From the IMG/VR virus record IMGVR_UViG_3300027714_000064, positions 1 to 32,795 of that record: a stretch of DNA of 32,795 bases; one strand, written 5' to 3'. The position numbers and the translations under genes were made by a program. Numbering within the stretch: position 1 is the stretch's first letter; every line of letters starts with the position of its first letter. The notes below the pieces were generated by a model that was not told where the DNA came from, made no database searches, and saw only the letters and a list, made by a program, of their open reading frames with translations. Of this stretch, positions 9,829 to 18,500 are shown one piece after another. Source of the stretch: a virus.

Positions 9829-9836
9829 ACGTTATT
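9809..9836 (-). terminator. Hairpin plus T-run after endonuclease I
   Basis: Arms AATAAC and GTTATT around a GTTT loop (9836-9821) are followed by GGTATTA and five Ts. The TAA stop of endonuclease I lies in the first arm. The stem is short and AT-rich, so it is weak as an intrinsic terminator; its matching position in two other gaps is the main support. Confidence 0.45.
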
Positions 9837-10248
9837 TTAAGTTTTTTTCGTTATACCACTCTACTGGTATAGCTTTATCTGCCCATGCTATATCATTTTT
9901 AATACAGAAGTCTGCGTAGGTGGTTTTTGACCCTTTACGGATCTTACCTTTCGAGTTTTGAAATACTAATCTAATATCCAATTCGGGATGCTGTTTTTTA
10001 ATAAGTAAATGCTTTTTTCTATCTTCCAACACCCAGCGACCTTTTGTTTCTACCAGAATACCATTTGGTAATGTAAAATCTATAGTATATGTGTGAGATG
10101 TTTGCGGTTTTATATACGGAATTACAGTAGTTTCATATTGAAATTTAACCTTAGCTTCAGTAAGTTGCTCAGAAACAGTGTGTTCGAATCCACTCCTATA
10201 ACCATGCTTGATTGCATTTGCTCTTGCTTTTGATATTTTTCTTGCCAT
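9832..10248 (-). CDS. T7-type endonuclease I (Holliday junction resolvase)
   Basis: This 138-residue protein matches T7 gp3 closely along its length. Catalytic residues align as E22, D57, E67 and K69 (T7 E20, D55, E65, K67), in the contexts SGFEHTVSEQL, YTIDFTLPNG and VETKG. The segments DRKKHLLIKKQHPELDIR and FCIKNDIAWADK also resemble T7. The enzyme cuts branched DNA, resolving recombination intermediates before packaging and possibly degrading host DNA. T4-type phages usually use endonuclease VII (gp49) instead, so this gene sits oddly beside T4-type tail genes. It heads the cassette with the primase and SbcD-SbcC. No Shine-Dalgarno sequence is clear before its ATG. Confidence 0.95.
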   Translation of the reverse strand: MARKISKARANAIKHGYRSGFEHTVSEQLTEAKVKFQYETTVIPYIKPQTSHTYTIDFTLPNGILVETKGRWVLEDRKKHLLIKKQHPELDIRLVFQNSKGKIRKGSKTTYADFCIKNDIAWADKAIPVEWYNEKNLK

Positions 10249-10259
10249 AACGTATTAAT

Positions 10260-10267
10260 AATAAATA
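10260..10267 (-). promoter_or_regulatory. Octamer promoter candidate before endonuclease I
   Basis: The sense strand reads TATTTATT, ending 11 bases before the ATG of endonuclease I in a 24-base gap. It differs by one base from the TATTTATA seen in four other gaps. Confidence 0.3.
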
Positions 10268-10272
10268 GCGGA

Positions 10273-13200
10273 TTACTTATCAAACCTAACTACAAACGTC
10301 ATATCAACGTTTTTTAATTTAGGAATAGGTTTAGCTAGTTTAGCTATTGCTAATAGCCTACCAAATTCGTCATATAGACCTACCGTGGTAATATACGGAT
10401 TAAATTCAGGTTCTTTTGCAAAATCAGCTAGTTCTTGAACAGATAGTATTTCCTCGCAACTCCCTACCGTCTTTTTACGCAAGGTAGGGTTAGTAGATAA
10501 GTTGAAATCACTTGCTTTAGCATGACATTTTATAGACTGTTCATATATTGTTCTTGTATTCTTTAACTTTAAACTAAAATCTTTAGAAAATATTGCTTTA
10601 CCGTTTGAGTCCCACATACTACCGCTGTTACCTATATAAGCTTGCCCGTCATGTAGTGAACCAGAGAAGAACTTTGGTATATGAGTATTAGTTATAGTTA
10701 CCATACCGTGTTCATAGAATACATTTCCAACATTATTTGTTTGATAAGCTGTTGGAGTATTTAGATTATTATCATATAACCCTAGTATATTTTCCTCAGT
10801 GATAGCAGTATTGTAGAATCGTACTTCATCTATAGAACCACTAAACGGATTATGAGGTGGTATAAAACTGTCTTCTATAGATTTAACTGTAGCGGATCCG
10901 GTGATCCATGATCTACCACTATCACCTATAAACAGGTCGCTTATATTATCTGTACAATCAACTCCATCAACTCCATACTTATCCAGCTTACCGTTAATCC
11001 ATATCTGTAGGACGTTTGAATGTTTTCTAATCACTACATGATTTTCTATCAGTGGAGTTAATGCATTGTTTGATTCTAAAACTATCTTACTAGTTTTTCC
11101 CTTCCTCCGTACAACTATCGTATTTAACGGTGCACCTAATTGACAACCTAACCCTGGAGTAAATGGTTGATTGTGTCTTTCATATGAAGTATTTTTTAAC
11201 TCAATATGATATGGGTACGTGTTTTCTGCAGCTAACCCTTGGATAGGTCTTATTATCTTTTCACCTGTAGCTGCGTTCTTAACAACTTCTCGGCTTAATC
11301 CAGATTTAGTAATTAGAGTAACATAATCTCTACCAGCTGAAGATCCTGATAGTATATTAACACATGGTGCAGAGGTTCCACCTGCATTACCTGGGAGTGT
11401 TTGATTACCGGTTGTTGTGTATGGCATAGATCCGATTATTGTGTTAACACCTGGTACCTGATTTTCTGGTATTTTAATCCAGAATGAGATAGAGAACCCA
11501 TCATCGTTATCTAAATTTAGATCGTGTATATGAGGTATCTTTATACTACCACTATTATTAAAGTTAGCTCTTATACCTGAAGCTACGTTGGTTTGATAAT
11601 AATTAATAGAATCTGCACTCCTTACTGAACCGCTTTGATTTTGTACAACTATACCAGGTATATATTTAACTTTATCTGATACACCATGATTTTTATTTTT
11701 ACTAAAGTCTAGTATAGTAGTCTTACCTAAACCATCGTGCATGTGTACATCATGCGATGCACTAGTTTGATTTTTTACTGTAAATAGCTCATTGAACCCA
11801 TAATACCCAACTAAATTATCTGAACTAATAATGCTCTTTGTAGGTATGGCTGTATCAATTAGGTTGCCGAAGCCATCATCCTTGAGGTTAAATGATGCAG
11901 TTATAGGGGGTGTACGTCTTAAATCCATTTTAGGATTAAAAGCAAGGTTTTCTAAATGTGTATCTGTTAGGATTGATTCATAAAATCTTATATCATCGAT
12001 AGATCCAGTAAATGCTCCTCGTAAAGTTGTACTAGTTGAATTATTATCAGCTGCTCCCTGTGGTCGTGAGCCTGAAGCTCCTATATATAAGTTTCTAGAA
12101 TATTGAATAGAGCTAGTTACTGATCGATATAATTGATTATCCCACCTAGGCTGTGCTAAACTAGCAGTTGCATACCCCACTTTTTTAATATACGTAAATC
12201 CATTATTACTCACTGGATCTGGTCTATAAATTCTGAGGGTAGTTTTAGCTGGAGAGTGTCCCCATGGCGGTAATTCATCAGTAAATGATCCTGAAGTTCC
12301 TTTGAATGCGTGATCCCCGGGCCAAAACTCTTGCTGTATGTTTACTAGGTTCCAAGAACCGGTTGCTAAACCAAACCCGCTATTTAATACATCTCTACTT
12401 TCTGAAGTTGTACAATTATCTTTTGTAGCTCCAAAAAACATCTGCAAGGGTAATAAACCTTTCGGGTTATATGTATTACTTTTAAGAGAGCTGGTTAGTA
12501 TGTTTAACTCAAAATATGCATTTTTATCTCGAGTCAGTAAATGTGATTGACCTGGCGCTCCAGTAACCCCGTTTGGCATTAAACTAGGATCGGGTGGTTT
12601 TACCCACATAGTTACATTATACACAGGCATACCATGCTTTTCCTTACTTGCTGCAATGTTTGTCCACCAATTTTGTTTTGTAATTCCTTTAAATTGAGAA
12701 GCTGCTTTTAATAACAAACCATTACCAACATTATGATGGACTACCTCTCCACTCCCTAGTGTGATACTATCTACTGATGATACTTTAAATAGCATGCTAC
12801 CGGTACCTACATAACCAGCACCAGAGCCAGTTACCACCATTACTTGAGGCGCATCTACAGCTCTTGCATCTTCTAACGAGGTATCAGGTACTCCTGAGAA
12901 ATTTGCAACTTCACTGTCAGCGTACATACTTTGACTTGATTCAAATGCAAATCTATTAGCTAACAGTACCGGGTATTTATAAATAGTATTATTTGACTCA
13001 CTATCTATACCCCTTTCATAAGATATCTCCAGTGAGTCTATATACTTATCAGTAAAGTTAATTGAGCCAGATTTAATTTTAAGATCAAATACAGTAGATG
13101 GCACAGAAATCACGTGCGCTTTTTCGCTTAAAAACCTCGTTTCTAACTCTGGGTTATTACCTCCAAAATTTTCACTAGGTTTATCAACTCTCTGATAATA

Positions 13201-13446
13201 TAAATGATTTATACTATCATATATTATTGACTTATACGTATTATTCGGATTTCTAGGTTCACTGTTTATATCCCTACCTCTAATAGGATCACCAAAACTT
13301 GCTGAGCGAAAATTAGCGGATAGAATTTGTACGCCTAACCCACAATTACTACCGGAATAGTTGTGCATTGTAACATTATACTCTTTATGCACATTAAATG
13401 GTGTAATAGAGATATCGTTAGCGTCTATTTTTTTAAATACTGACAT
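10273..13446 (-). CDS. Large structural protein with two LamG-like domains
   Basis: A 1057-residue virion protein. Two concanavalin/LamG-like modules can be seen. The first runs roughly from residue 270 (YNVTMWVKPP) to 505 (GSIDDIRFYESILTD), the second from about 645 (GFSISFWIKIP) to 890 (GSIDEVRFYNTAITEE). Each ends with the DxxRFYxxxxT signature typical of such folds. Such domains bind sugars in many adhesins. The last 45 residues (YITTVGLYDEFGRLLAIAKL onward) match the end of the 427-residue protein encoded just before it, which suggests a shared docking domain for the baseplate or fibre. A strong hairpin separates the two genes. There is no Shine-Dalgarno sequence, and the ATG is preceded by TAATAATAT. 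The exact tail position is unknown. Confidence 0.75.
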   Translation of the reverse strand: MSVFKKIDANDISITPFNVHKEYNVTMHNYSGSNCGLGVQILSANFRSASFGDPIRGRDINSEPRNPNNTYKSIIYDSINHLYYQRVDKPSENFGGNNPELETRFLSEKAHVISVPSTVFDLKIKSGSINFTDKYIDSLEISYERGIDSESNNTIYKYPVLLANRFAFESSQSMYADSEVANFSGVPDTSLEDARAVDAPQVMVVTGSGAGYVGTGSMLFKVSSVDSITLGSGEVVHHNVGNGLLLKAASQFKGITKQNWWTNIAASKEKHGMPVYNVTMWVKPPDPSLMPNGVTGAPGQSHLLTRDKNAYFELNILTSSLKSNTYNPKGLLPLQMFFGATKDNCTTSESRDVLNSGFGLATGSWNLVNIQQEFWPGDHAFKGTSGSFTDELPPWGHSPAKTTLRIYRPDPVSNNGFTYIKKVGYATASLAQPRWDNQLYRSVTSSIQYSRNLYIGASGSRPQGAADNNSTSTTLRGAFTGSIDDIRFYESILTDTHLENLAFNPKMDLRRTPPITASFNLKDDGFGNLIDTAIPTKSIISSDNLVGYYGFNELFTVKNQTSASHDVHMHDGLGKTTILDFSKNKNHGVSDKVKYIPGIVVQNQSGSVRSADSINYYQTNVASGIRANFNNSGSIKIPHIHDLNLDNDDGFSISFWIKIPENQVPGVNTIIGSMPYTTTGNQTLPGNAGGTSAPCVNILSGSSAGRDYVTLITKSGLSREVVKNAATGEKIIRPIQGLAAENTYPYHIELKNTSYERHNQPFTPGLGCQLGAPLNTIVVRRKGKTSKIVLESNNALTPLIENHVVIRKHSNVLQIWINGKLDKYGVDGVDCTDNISDLFIGDSGRSWITGSATVKSIEDSFIPPHNPFSGSIDEVRFYNTAITEENILGLYDNNLNTPTAYQTNNVGNVFYEHGMVTITNTHIPKFFSGSLHDGQAYIGNSGSMWDSNGKAIFSKDFSLKLKNTRTIYEQSIKCHAKASDFNLSTNPTLRKKTVGSCEEILSVQELADFAKEPEFNPYITTVGLYDEFGRLLAIAKLAKPIPKLKNVDMTFVVRFDK

Positions 13447-13462
13447 ATATTATTAGCTTTTA

Positions 13463-13502
13463 TATATAAAACCCTCTATAATAAATATAAAGGGTTTATA
13501 TA
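13463..13502 (-). terminator. Long symmetric hairpin between two structural genes
   Basis: The arms are about 17 bases each (13502-13486 and 13480-13463), with AAACCC pairing to GGGTTT in the middle, one bulged base and one G-U type mismatch, and a five-base loop. The sense strand continues TTTTATATAT. It is the strongest hairpin seen in the gaps and probably ends transcription of the preceding gene; its symmetry would allow action in both directions. Confidence 0.6.
13480..13487 (-). promoter_or_regulatory. Octamer promoter candidate in a hairpin loop
   Basis: The sense strand reads TATTTATT across the loop of the 13463-13502 hairpin, 33 bases before the ATG at 13446. Its position in the loop recalls the 15514-15550 repeat. 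Confidence 0.35.
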
Positions 13503-13527
13503 ATCGGTATATTTTCAACTAGTTGTC

Positions 13528-14811
13528 TTAAAAATCAAGTTTTACTTTAATTAAGGCTTCTCGGTCAAAAGATTTTAATAATGGTTTACTTAATTTAGCA
13601 GTTGCTAAAAGCTCTTGTTTATCGTTATACATACCAACTGTAGTGATATATACTTTAGGATCTTTTATCATTGAAGCGTGCTGTAATGCTCCTAAAGATC
13701 CAGTTGTAAAGGTTGGATTATTACTAAAATTATAGTCAGCGTTTTTAACACGTATATAATAAAAAGTTGAAGTAACTTCTTCTTCACTTCTTGCTTGGAA
13801 TCCATATGAAGAATTATATACTGCAGCTCCTGATATTGCAGTAAATATGGCTGAGTTAAAATTATTATTTGTATTAGATGCAGTCATTGTTCCTGCAGGT
13901 CTAACCCCTCTCTGCTTTAACCTACCAGCGTTAAGAACAACTATCCCTAAATCAGGATAAACCAATCCATACCCACCTTTACCGTATCCGTTCTGTACAG
14001 TAGCAGACGTATCAGTAGTTAATTCACCTTGAGCTATTGTTCCACTAACTACACTATAAACCCTTAAACCATCTCGTATAGTCGCGTTTGCTCCACCACT
14101 ATTATCAATAAGTTTAGTAATTGTATTTGTCTGAAAGTTAGCTAGCCCGTCCTCTCCAGTAGCATGACTTCCACTTAAACATAGTTCCCAGTTACCTGGA
14201 TCTAATTTTTCTTTAAGTCTAGCTCTCTGAATGTTTAGTGCATATATATGATTCTCATTAACTGAGCCGTCAAAGGTAAATGTAGTATCACCAGGAGGTA
14301 AAACCAAATTAGCGTATTGAGTATATATTGCTTTAGTAGGAAAATCTTCATTAGATAATAAACTACCACTACCTTGCTTGTGGCCATACGCAACTGCGAA
14401 CTGAACTGCTGAGCCTACTGCAGTTGATGAACTATTATAAACATTCCAATAATATTTACCACTATTAGAACCTGTTTGAGTTGCATCTTTATGAAATGTA
14501 GCTAGCTCACCTGTTCCGTTACTCCATAGTCCTGCAGTAACCTTTTCTTTTCTATTTGCTATAACATCATTTCCTGGGTCTAACCTTGAGTAAATTTTAC
14601 CAGTTGTAGTTTTTTGAGATAATGCGTCTCTCTCTCTAACTATTTGATTAGCTATTTTTTGAGCTTCACGTACTATTGCTCCTCTTGCTGAATCTGCAGT
14701 TGATGGTAATCCATCGGCCTGCCTCTTCTCTTCATTGAGCTGATTTTTAATCGCTTCAATTTCTGAAAGTTCTTTTTCTATCTGTGCTTTTGATTTTCTG
14801 CCGTTAGCCAT
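13528..14811 (-). CDS. Structural protein sharing its C-terminus with the LamG protein
   Basis: A 427-residue virion protein of unknown family. Residues 1-75 are highly charged and helical (KAQIEKELSEIEAIKNQL), probably a coiled coil. The body is beta-rich, with many Ser, Thr, Gly and Asn. The last 45 residues (VYITTVGMYNDKQELLATAK onward) match the end of the 1057-residue protein. This suggests both dock on the same partner through an identical domain, for instance on a baseplate wedge or fibre hub. It starts with a clear ribosome site (TAGGGAAACA), which is also present before the 1497-residue gene. It follows the 222-residue gene by 14 bases and is probably co-transcribed. The role is inferred from position and composition. 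Confidence 0.65.
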   Translation of the reverse strand: MANGRKSKAQIEKELSEIEAIKNQLNEEKRQADGLPSTADSARGAIVREAQKIANQIVRERDALSQKTTTGKIYSRLDPGNDVIANRKEKVTAGLWSNGTGELATFHKDATQTGSNSGKYYWNVYNSSSTAVGSAVQFAVAYGHKQGSGSLLSNEDFPTKAIYTQYANLVLPPGDTTFTFDGSVNENHIYALNIQRARLKEKLDPGNWELCLSGSHATGEDGLANFQTNTITKLIDNSGGANATIRDGLRVYSVVSGTIAQGELTTDTSATVQNGYGKGGYGLVYPDLGIVVLNAGRLKQRGVRPAGTMTASNTNNNFNSAIFTAISGAAVYNSSYGFQARSEEEVTSTFYYIRVKNADYNFSNNPTFTTGSLGALQHASMIKDPKVYITTVGMYNDKQELLATAKLSKPLLKSFDREALIKVKLDF

Positions 14812-14825
14812 ATTGTTTCCCTATT

Positions 14826-15494
14826 TTATAAATTACCACCTGATGTAGCTACCTGTTGTTTGTTAACTGAAACAGTAACAGTTGCACGTCCACCTGTCTC
14901 ATTACCTATAATAGTTAATGTAGCGGTTTTATTTTCTATTGGTTGATTTTTAGCAACTACTCGGAAACTAAATCCAACTGCAGTTACTGATTGAGCAGAT
15001 TCATCATCTCCAACAAAAGTAGGTATAGTAGCACCTTGCATTAATAAACTCTTAACTGGAGAACTAACTTCTAGAAAAGCTACATCTGAATTACTTAAGA
15101 TTGCTGTATACCCTAGTGTCGAGTTACCACCTTCAAAGTTAGATGTATTTGGTTTAATTTCTACTGCATCACCTCCCGCTACTAATGTAACTGATGATTG
15201 TGGTACTGTTATAACTGGTATACGTGTAGTACTTTTTCTTAATGATACTAATTTATACTTCATCGTCTGTGTTTCGTCAGGAATTGCTTCTATTAGAGGC
15301 ATATTATCAATAGCTATTCCATAAAAATTAGTTCCTAGAGAATGAGCTGGATTCCATAATCCATAGTCTACTTCATCATCAGCTAATGCGAATTGTGTTA
15401 TTTTGAAATCCTCAGCTCCTTTAGCTAAAATTTCTCTACCTTTCTTAGTTAAGATAGCGTCGATTGTTATAGATGTGTTATCTAAATATCCCAT
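14826..15494 (-). CDS. Tail-region structural protein with an Ig-like C-terminus
   Basis: A 222-residue protein. Residues 1-90 form a compact domain (GYLDNTSITIDAILTKKGRE, then FKITQFALADDEVDYGLWNP) of a type that recurs in marine phage tail clusters; I cannot name its family. From about residue 95 it is a beta-rich, Ig-like domain ending in TATLTIIGNETGGRATVTVS, a layout typical of bacterial and phage Ig-like surface modules. AGAGGGA provides a ribosome site. Set between two large structural proteins, it is probably a minor virion component. No enzymatic motif was seen. Confidence 0.6.
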   Translation of the reverse strand: MGYLDNTSITIDAILTKKGREILAKGAEDFKITQFALADDEVDYGLWNPAHSLGTNFYGIAIDNMPLIEAIPDETQTMKYKLVSLRKSTTRIPVITVPQSSVTLVAGGDAVEIKPNTSNFEGGNSTLGYTAILSNSDVAFLEVSSPVKSLLMQGATIPTFVGDDESAQSVTAVGFSFRVVAKNQPIENKTATLTIIGNETGGRATVTVSVNKQQVATSGGNL

Positions 15495-15513
15495 GTTTTT
15501 ATCCCTCTATATA

Positions 15514-15550
15514 ATTTATCTACATATAAATATGGTGAATGTAAATAAAT
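15514..15550 (-). promoter_or_regulatory. Inverted repeat enclosing the TATTTATA octamer
   Basis: Twelve-base arms (15514-15525 and 15539-15550) match at eleven positions, and the one mismatch would still pair as G-U in RNA. The 13-base interval holds the sense octamer TATTTATA at 15532-15525, about 30 bases before the ATG at 15494. It could be a promoter with an operator or a terminator-promoter overlap. There is no T-run, so I favour a regulatory role. Confidence 0.4.
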
Positions 15551-15556
15551 CAGTTA

Positions 15557-18500
15557 TTATTCTATTTTTATATTACCACCAAAAGATGGATCACTACTTA
15601 TAATCTGATTTGGATCACCTATTGTGAAAGATACTACTGGTTCACCTGATCCGTCAGCCGCTGCTATATTAAAATCAATAGCACTAATTTGAGTACCTTT
15701 ATAATTTCTGTTATCTATATTAAAATCACTTACCTGAGCTTCCTTTAACGATTTACTGTATGCAAATCTATTAACTGAGCCACCATCTTCGTACGGTTTA
15801 CCAAACGAAGCACTTCTTGCTGCATGTGCACGTTTAGCTGAACCATGGTTTACATCTCCTGCTTTATATTCTACACTAGCAGAGTAGTAGTGATATGTAT
15901 TTACCATTCTGAGTTCAGATTTAGTATAATCACATACATGCTTTATACTAGCTGAAACTTTATAATCAGGTGTAGCTACTACAATGTACTTGGTAGCTGC
16001 TCCACTTCCGGATTTGAATAAGCTTTTAAATGAATACGGTGTACCTAATACTTGATTACCAACTGTAATAGTTCCACCTATATCAGCTAGCGGGGAATTA
16101 ACTTGATGAGATACAACACTACTAGCGTTACTTTGATTAATTTGATTTCCTACCCCTTGTGACTGTGCAGTCTGGGAGCTTAGTAAAATAAATGGTCTAT
16201 TACTATCGTTAACTAAAACTGTTTGATATGCAGTAGTGTTAGGGGTATGCGTTGGAGATGTTTGAACAAACTGTTGAGGTGCACTCGATAATTTTAATAC
16301 TGAATTACCTCCGGCGGTTTTAGGAGCTACTGCTCCTGTTGTAGTCTGTGGTTCAAGTGCAAAACCTGCTTGAGCAACTTCAGGTTTACCACAGCTTATA
16401 TCTGTAGGAGCTTGTGCTCGTGTAAACGATTTAGCATCTAAAGCTATATTTTGTGCCTTAGTATCTCCTGATATTGATAGCTTTCCTCTACTACGTATTT
16501 TAGATCGTTCTATAAAGTGTGGTTCAATTATAACTCCTAAGTCAGCATTAGCTCTTGCTGGTAGATAACGCTTTATAAGAGTAAACATTGACATATCATA
16601 CTGCTTTAATTCATTTAAGTAAACTGATTTACTAGTATCTCTAGTATACTTGTTCCAGTACTTATTATTTATTATTGCTAACTCTTCATACCTATCTGTA
16701 TACGCTTCTCTTGGATTACCAATAAAATTATCTAATTGTTGACCACCAATATGATTAAATAAATCACTGTTTACTTGATCAGTAGGTGAGAAATAAATTC
16801 CTAGCTTATTACTATCTAACGCATACTTATCTGAGCTAGGTGCTTCTGCTCGAGCTTCACTGCTTAGATGACGTATAAGCTTATTTTCTTCAACTCGTAC
16901 TTTATTACTAGTATAATTGTTTGGTCCGAGCTCAGGAGTATCAATATAGCTATAACCTTCTGTAAATCCATATGTAGGTTTATTAGGAAAATTAAAAGCA
17001 GTCCCAGAAACATTAAATGTTTTTAATGTGTCCCAATGAGTTCGAGTAATCTGATTTGGATGTTGACTCTCTATAATATTAGATGCTGAAGTTGAGTTTA
17101 ACCCAGCACTACCTGACCAGTGATTAATTTTAGTATCTAGCTTTAATTGTAACAGCAATTCAGTAAATGTCTCTGTACCTGTATTGGTTGAGTACATCTC
17201 AGGAGCTAGTGTGTGATTTTTAAGAGTTTTTTGATTAATAGGGTTAGCATAATAACGCAATTCCTGTAAAGATCCGTTAAACGGGTCTCCAAATGCAGTA
17301 TTCATTGATTCTCTATAACTATCAGGATTACTTGATGTAACAAATCCTCCTAAATATGCTCTAGTAGAGTTATTTAAACTACCTGACCATGCATTATTTA
17401 TAGAACTTGAGTAGAATCCTGCATCTGAATCTTTTGAGCTAGCGGTTACAAATAAACTAGCTGAAACAGTTTGATCTATATCACCATAACCAGCTCTCAT
17501 AGCAGTTAATTCATATTCAAATAAACTACTACTATGATAATTTGTACTTGCTTTTCTATTAAGAAGAATCGTCCACCAACCTGTATTATCTTCTTTTTTA
17601 TTAGTTGATTCAAATATTTTTGCTTTTCCGGTTTGAACCTTAACGTATCCGTCACCGACTGTAGCTGCGGTGCTAGAGGCTCTTGATTGAGACATTACTA
17701 ATTCGAAATGACCAAAATCAGTAAGACCTTGTATTCTACCTGACCCATCTCTTCGTCTTGTAGATGAGTGACTTCTATGCAGCACTATACCCATATCATT
17801 ATTAACTTGCCAAAGTGATTGACTAAATGATGCATCTCTATTATTTATAGATTGTGGTAGGGTGTTAGGCCAAGCTCTAAACTCTACTGCGTCTGGGGTT
17901 ACAGCTTCTACTATATCTGAACCACCAACATTAAATCTTACTGATTTAGCTGCATCAACCATTTGTGCATGTGGTCCCCAGTTAGTAGCAATAGATTGAC
18001 TATTAAAGTTAAGGCAATACCTAAATTGATGCTCCTTATACCTAGTAACTTGTTCGGATTTTTTACTTGACCCATACTCATTTATAGGTAATATATGCTC
18101 AGGTATACCGTAGCAATTAAGTATTCCACGTATTCCAGCTTCAGTACCTTTTGCTTTTAATAAAAATGGTAGATTGTTGACTAACCTCTTCCACACCTCT
18201 GCAGTCCTCTGCTTAGAAGTTAACGTCTTAATAGATGAAGTTGGATTATTTTGAATCACATGTCCATTATCGCCTTGACCTAACCTGTAATACCAAAGAT
18301 CTTGGTTAGGATCACCATCCAATAGGTTTATACCATACGATTTTCCTATATGATAAACTATATCATCAGAAAGTCCTACTCTATTTTCGAAATTACTATT
18401 CTGTAGTCTACTATTAAGTTGAGTAAAATATTTTGTATATGTCCAGGATACATCATGTGATTGACCTACTAAGTCAAGAAACCTTAGGTAAGTTTCATTG

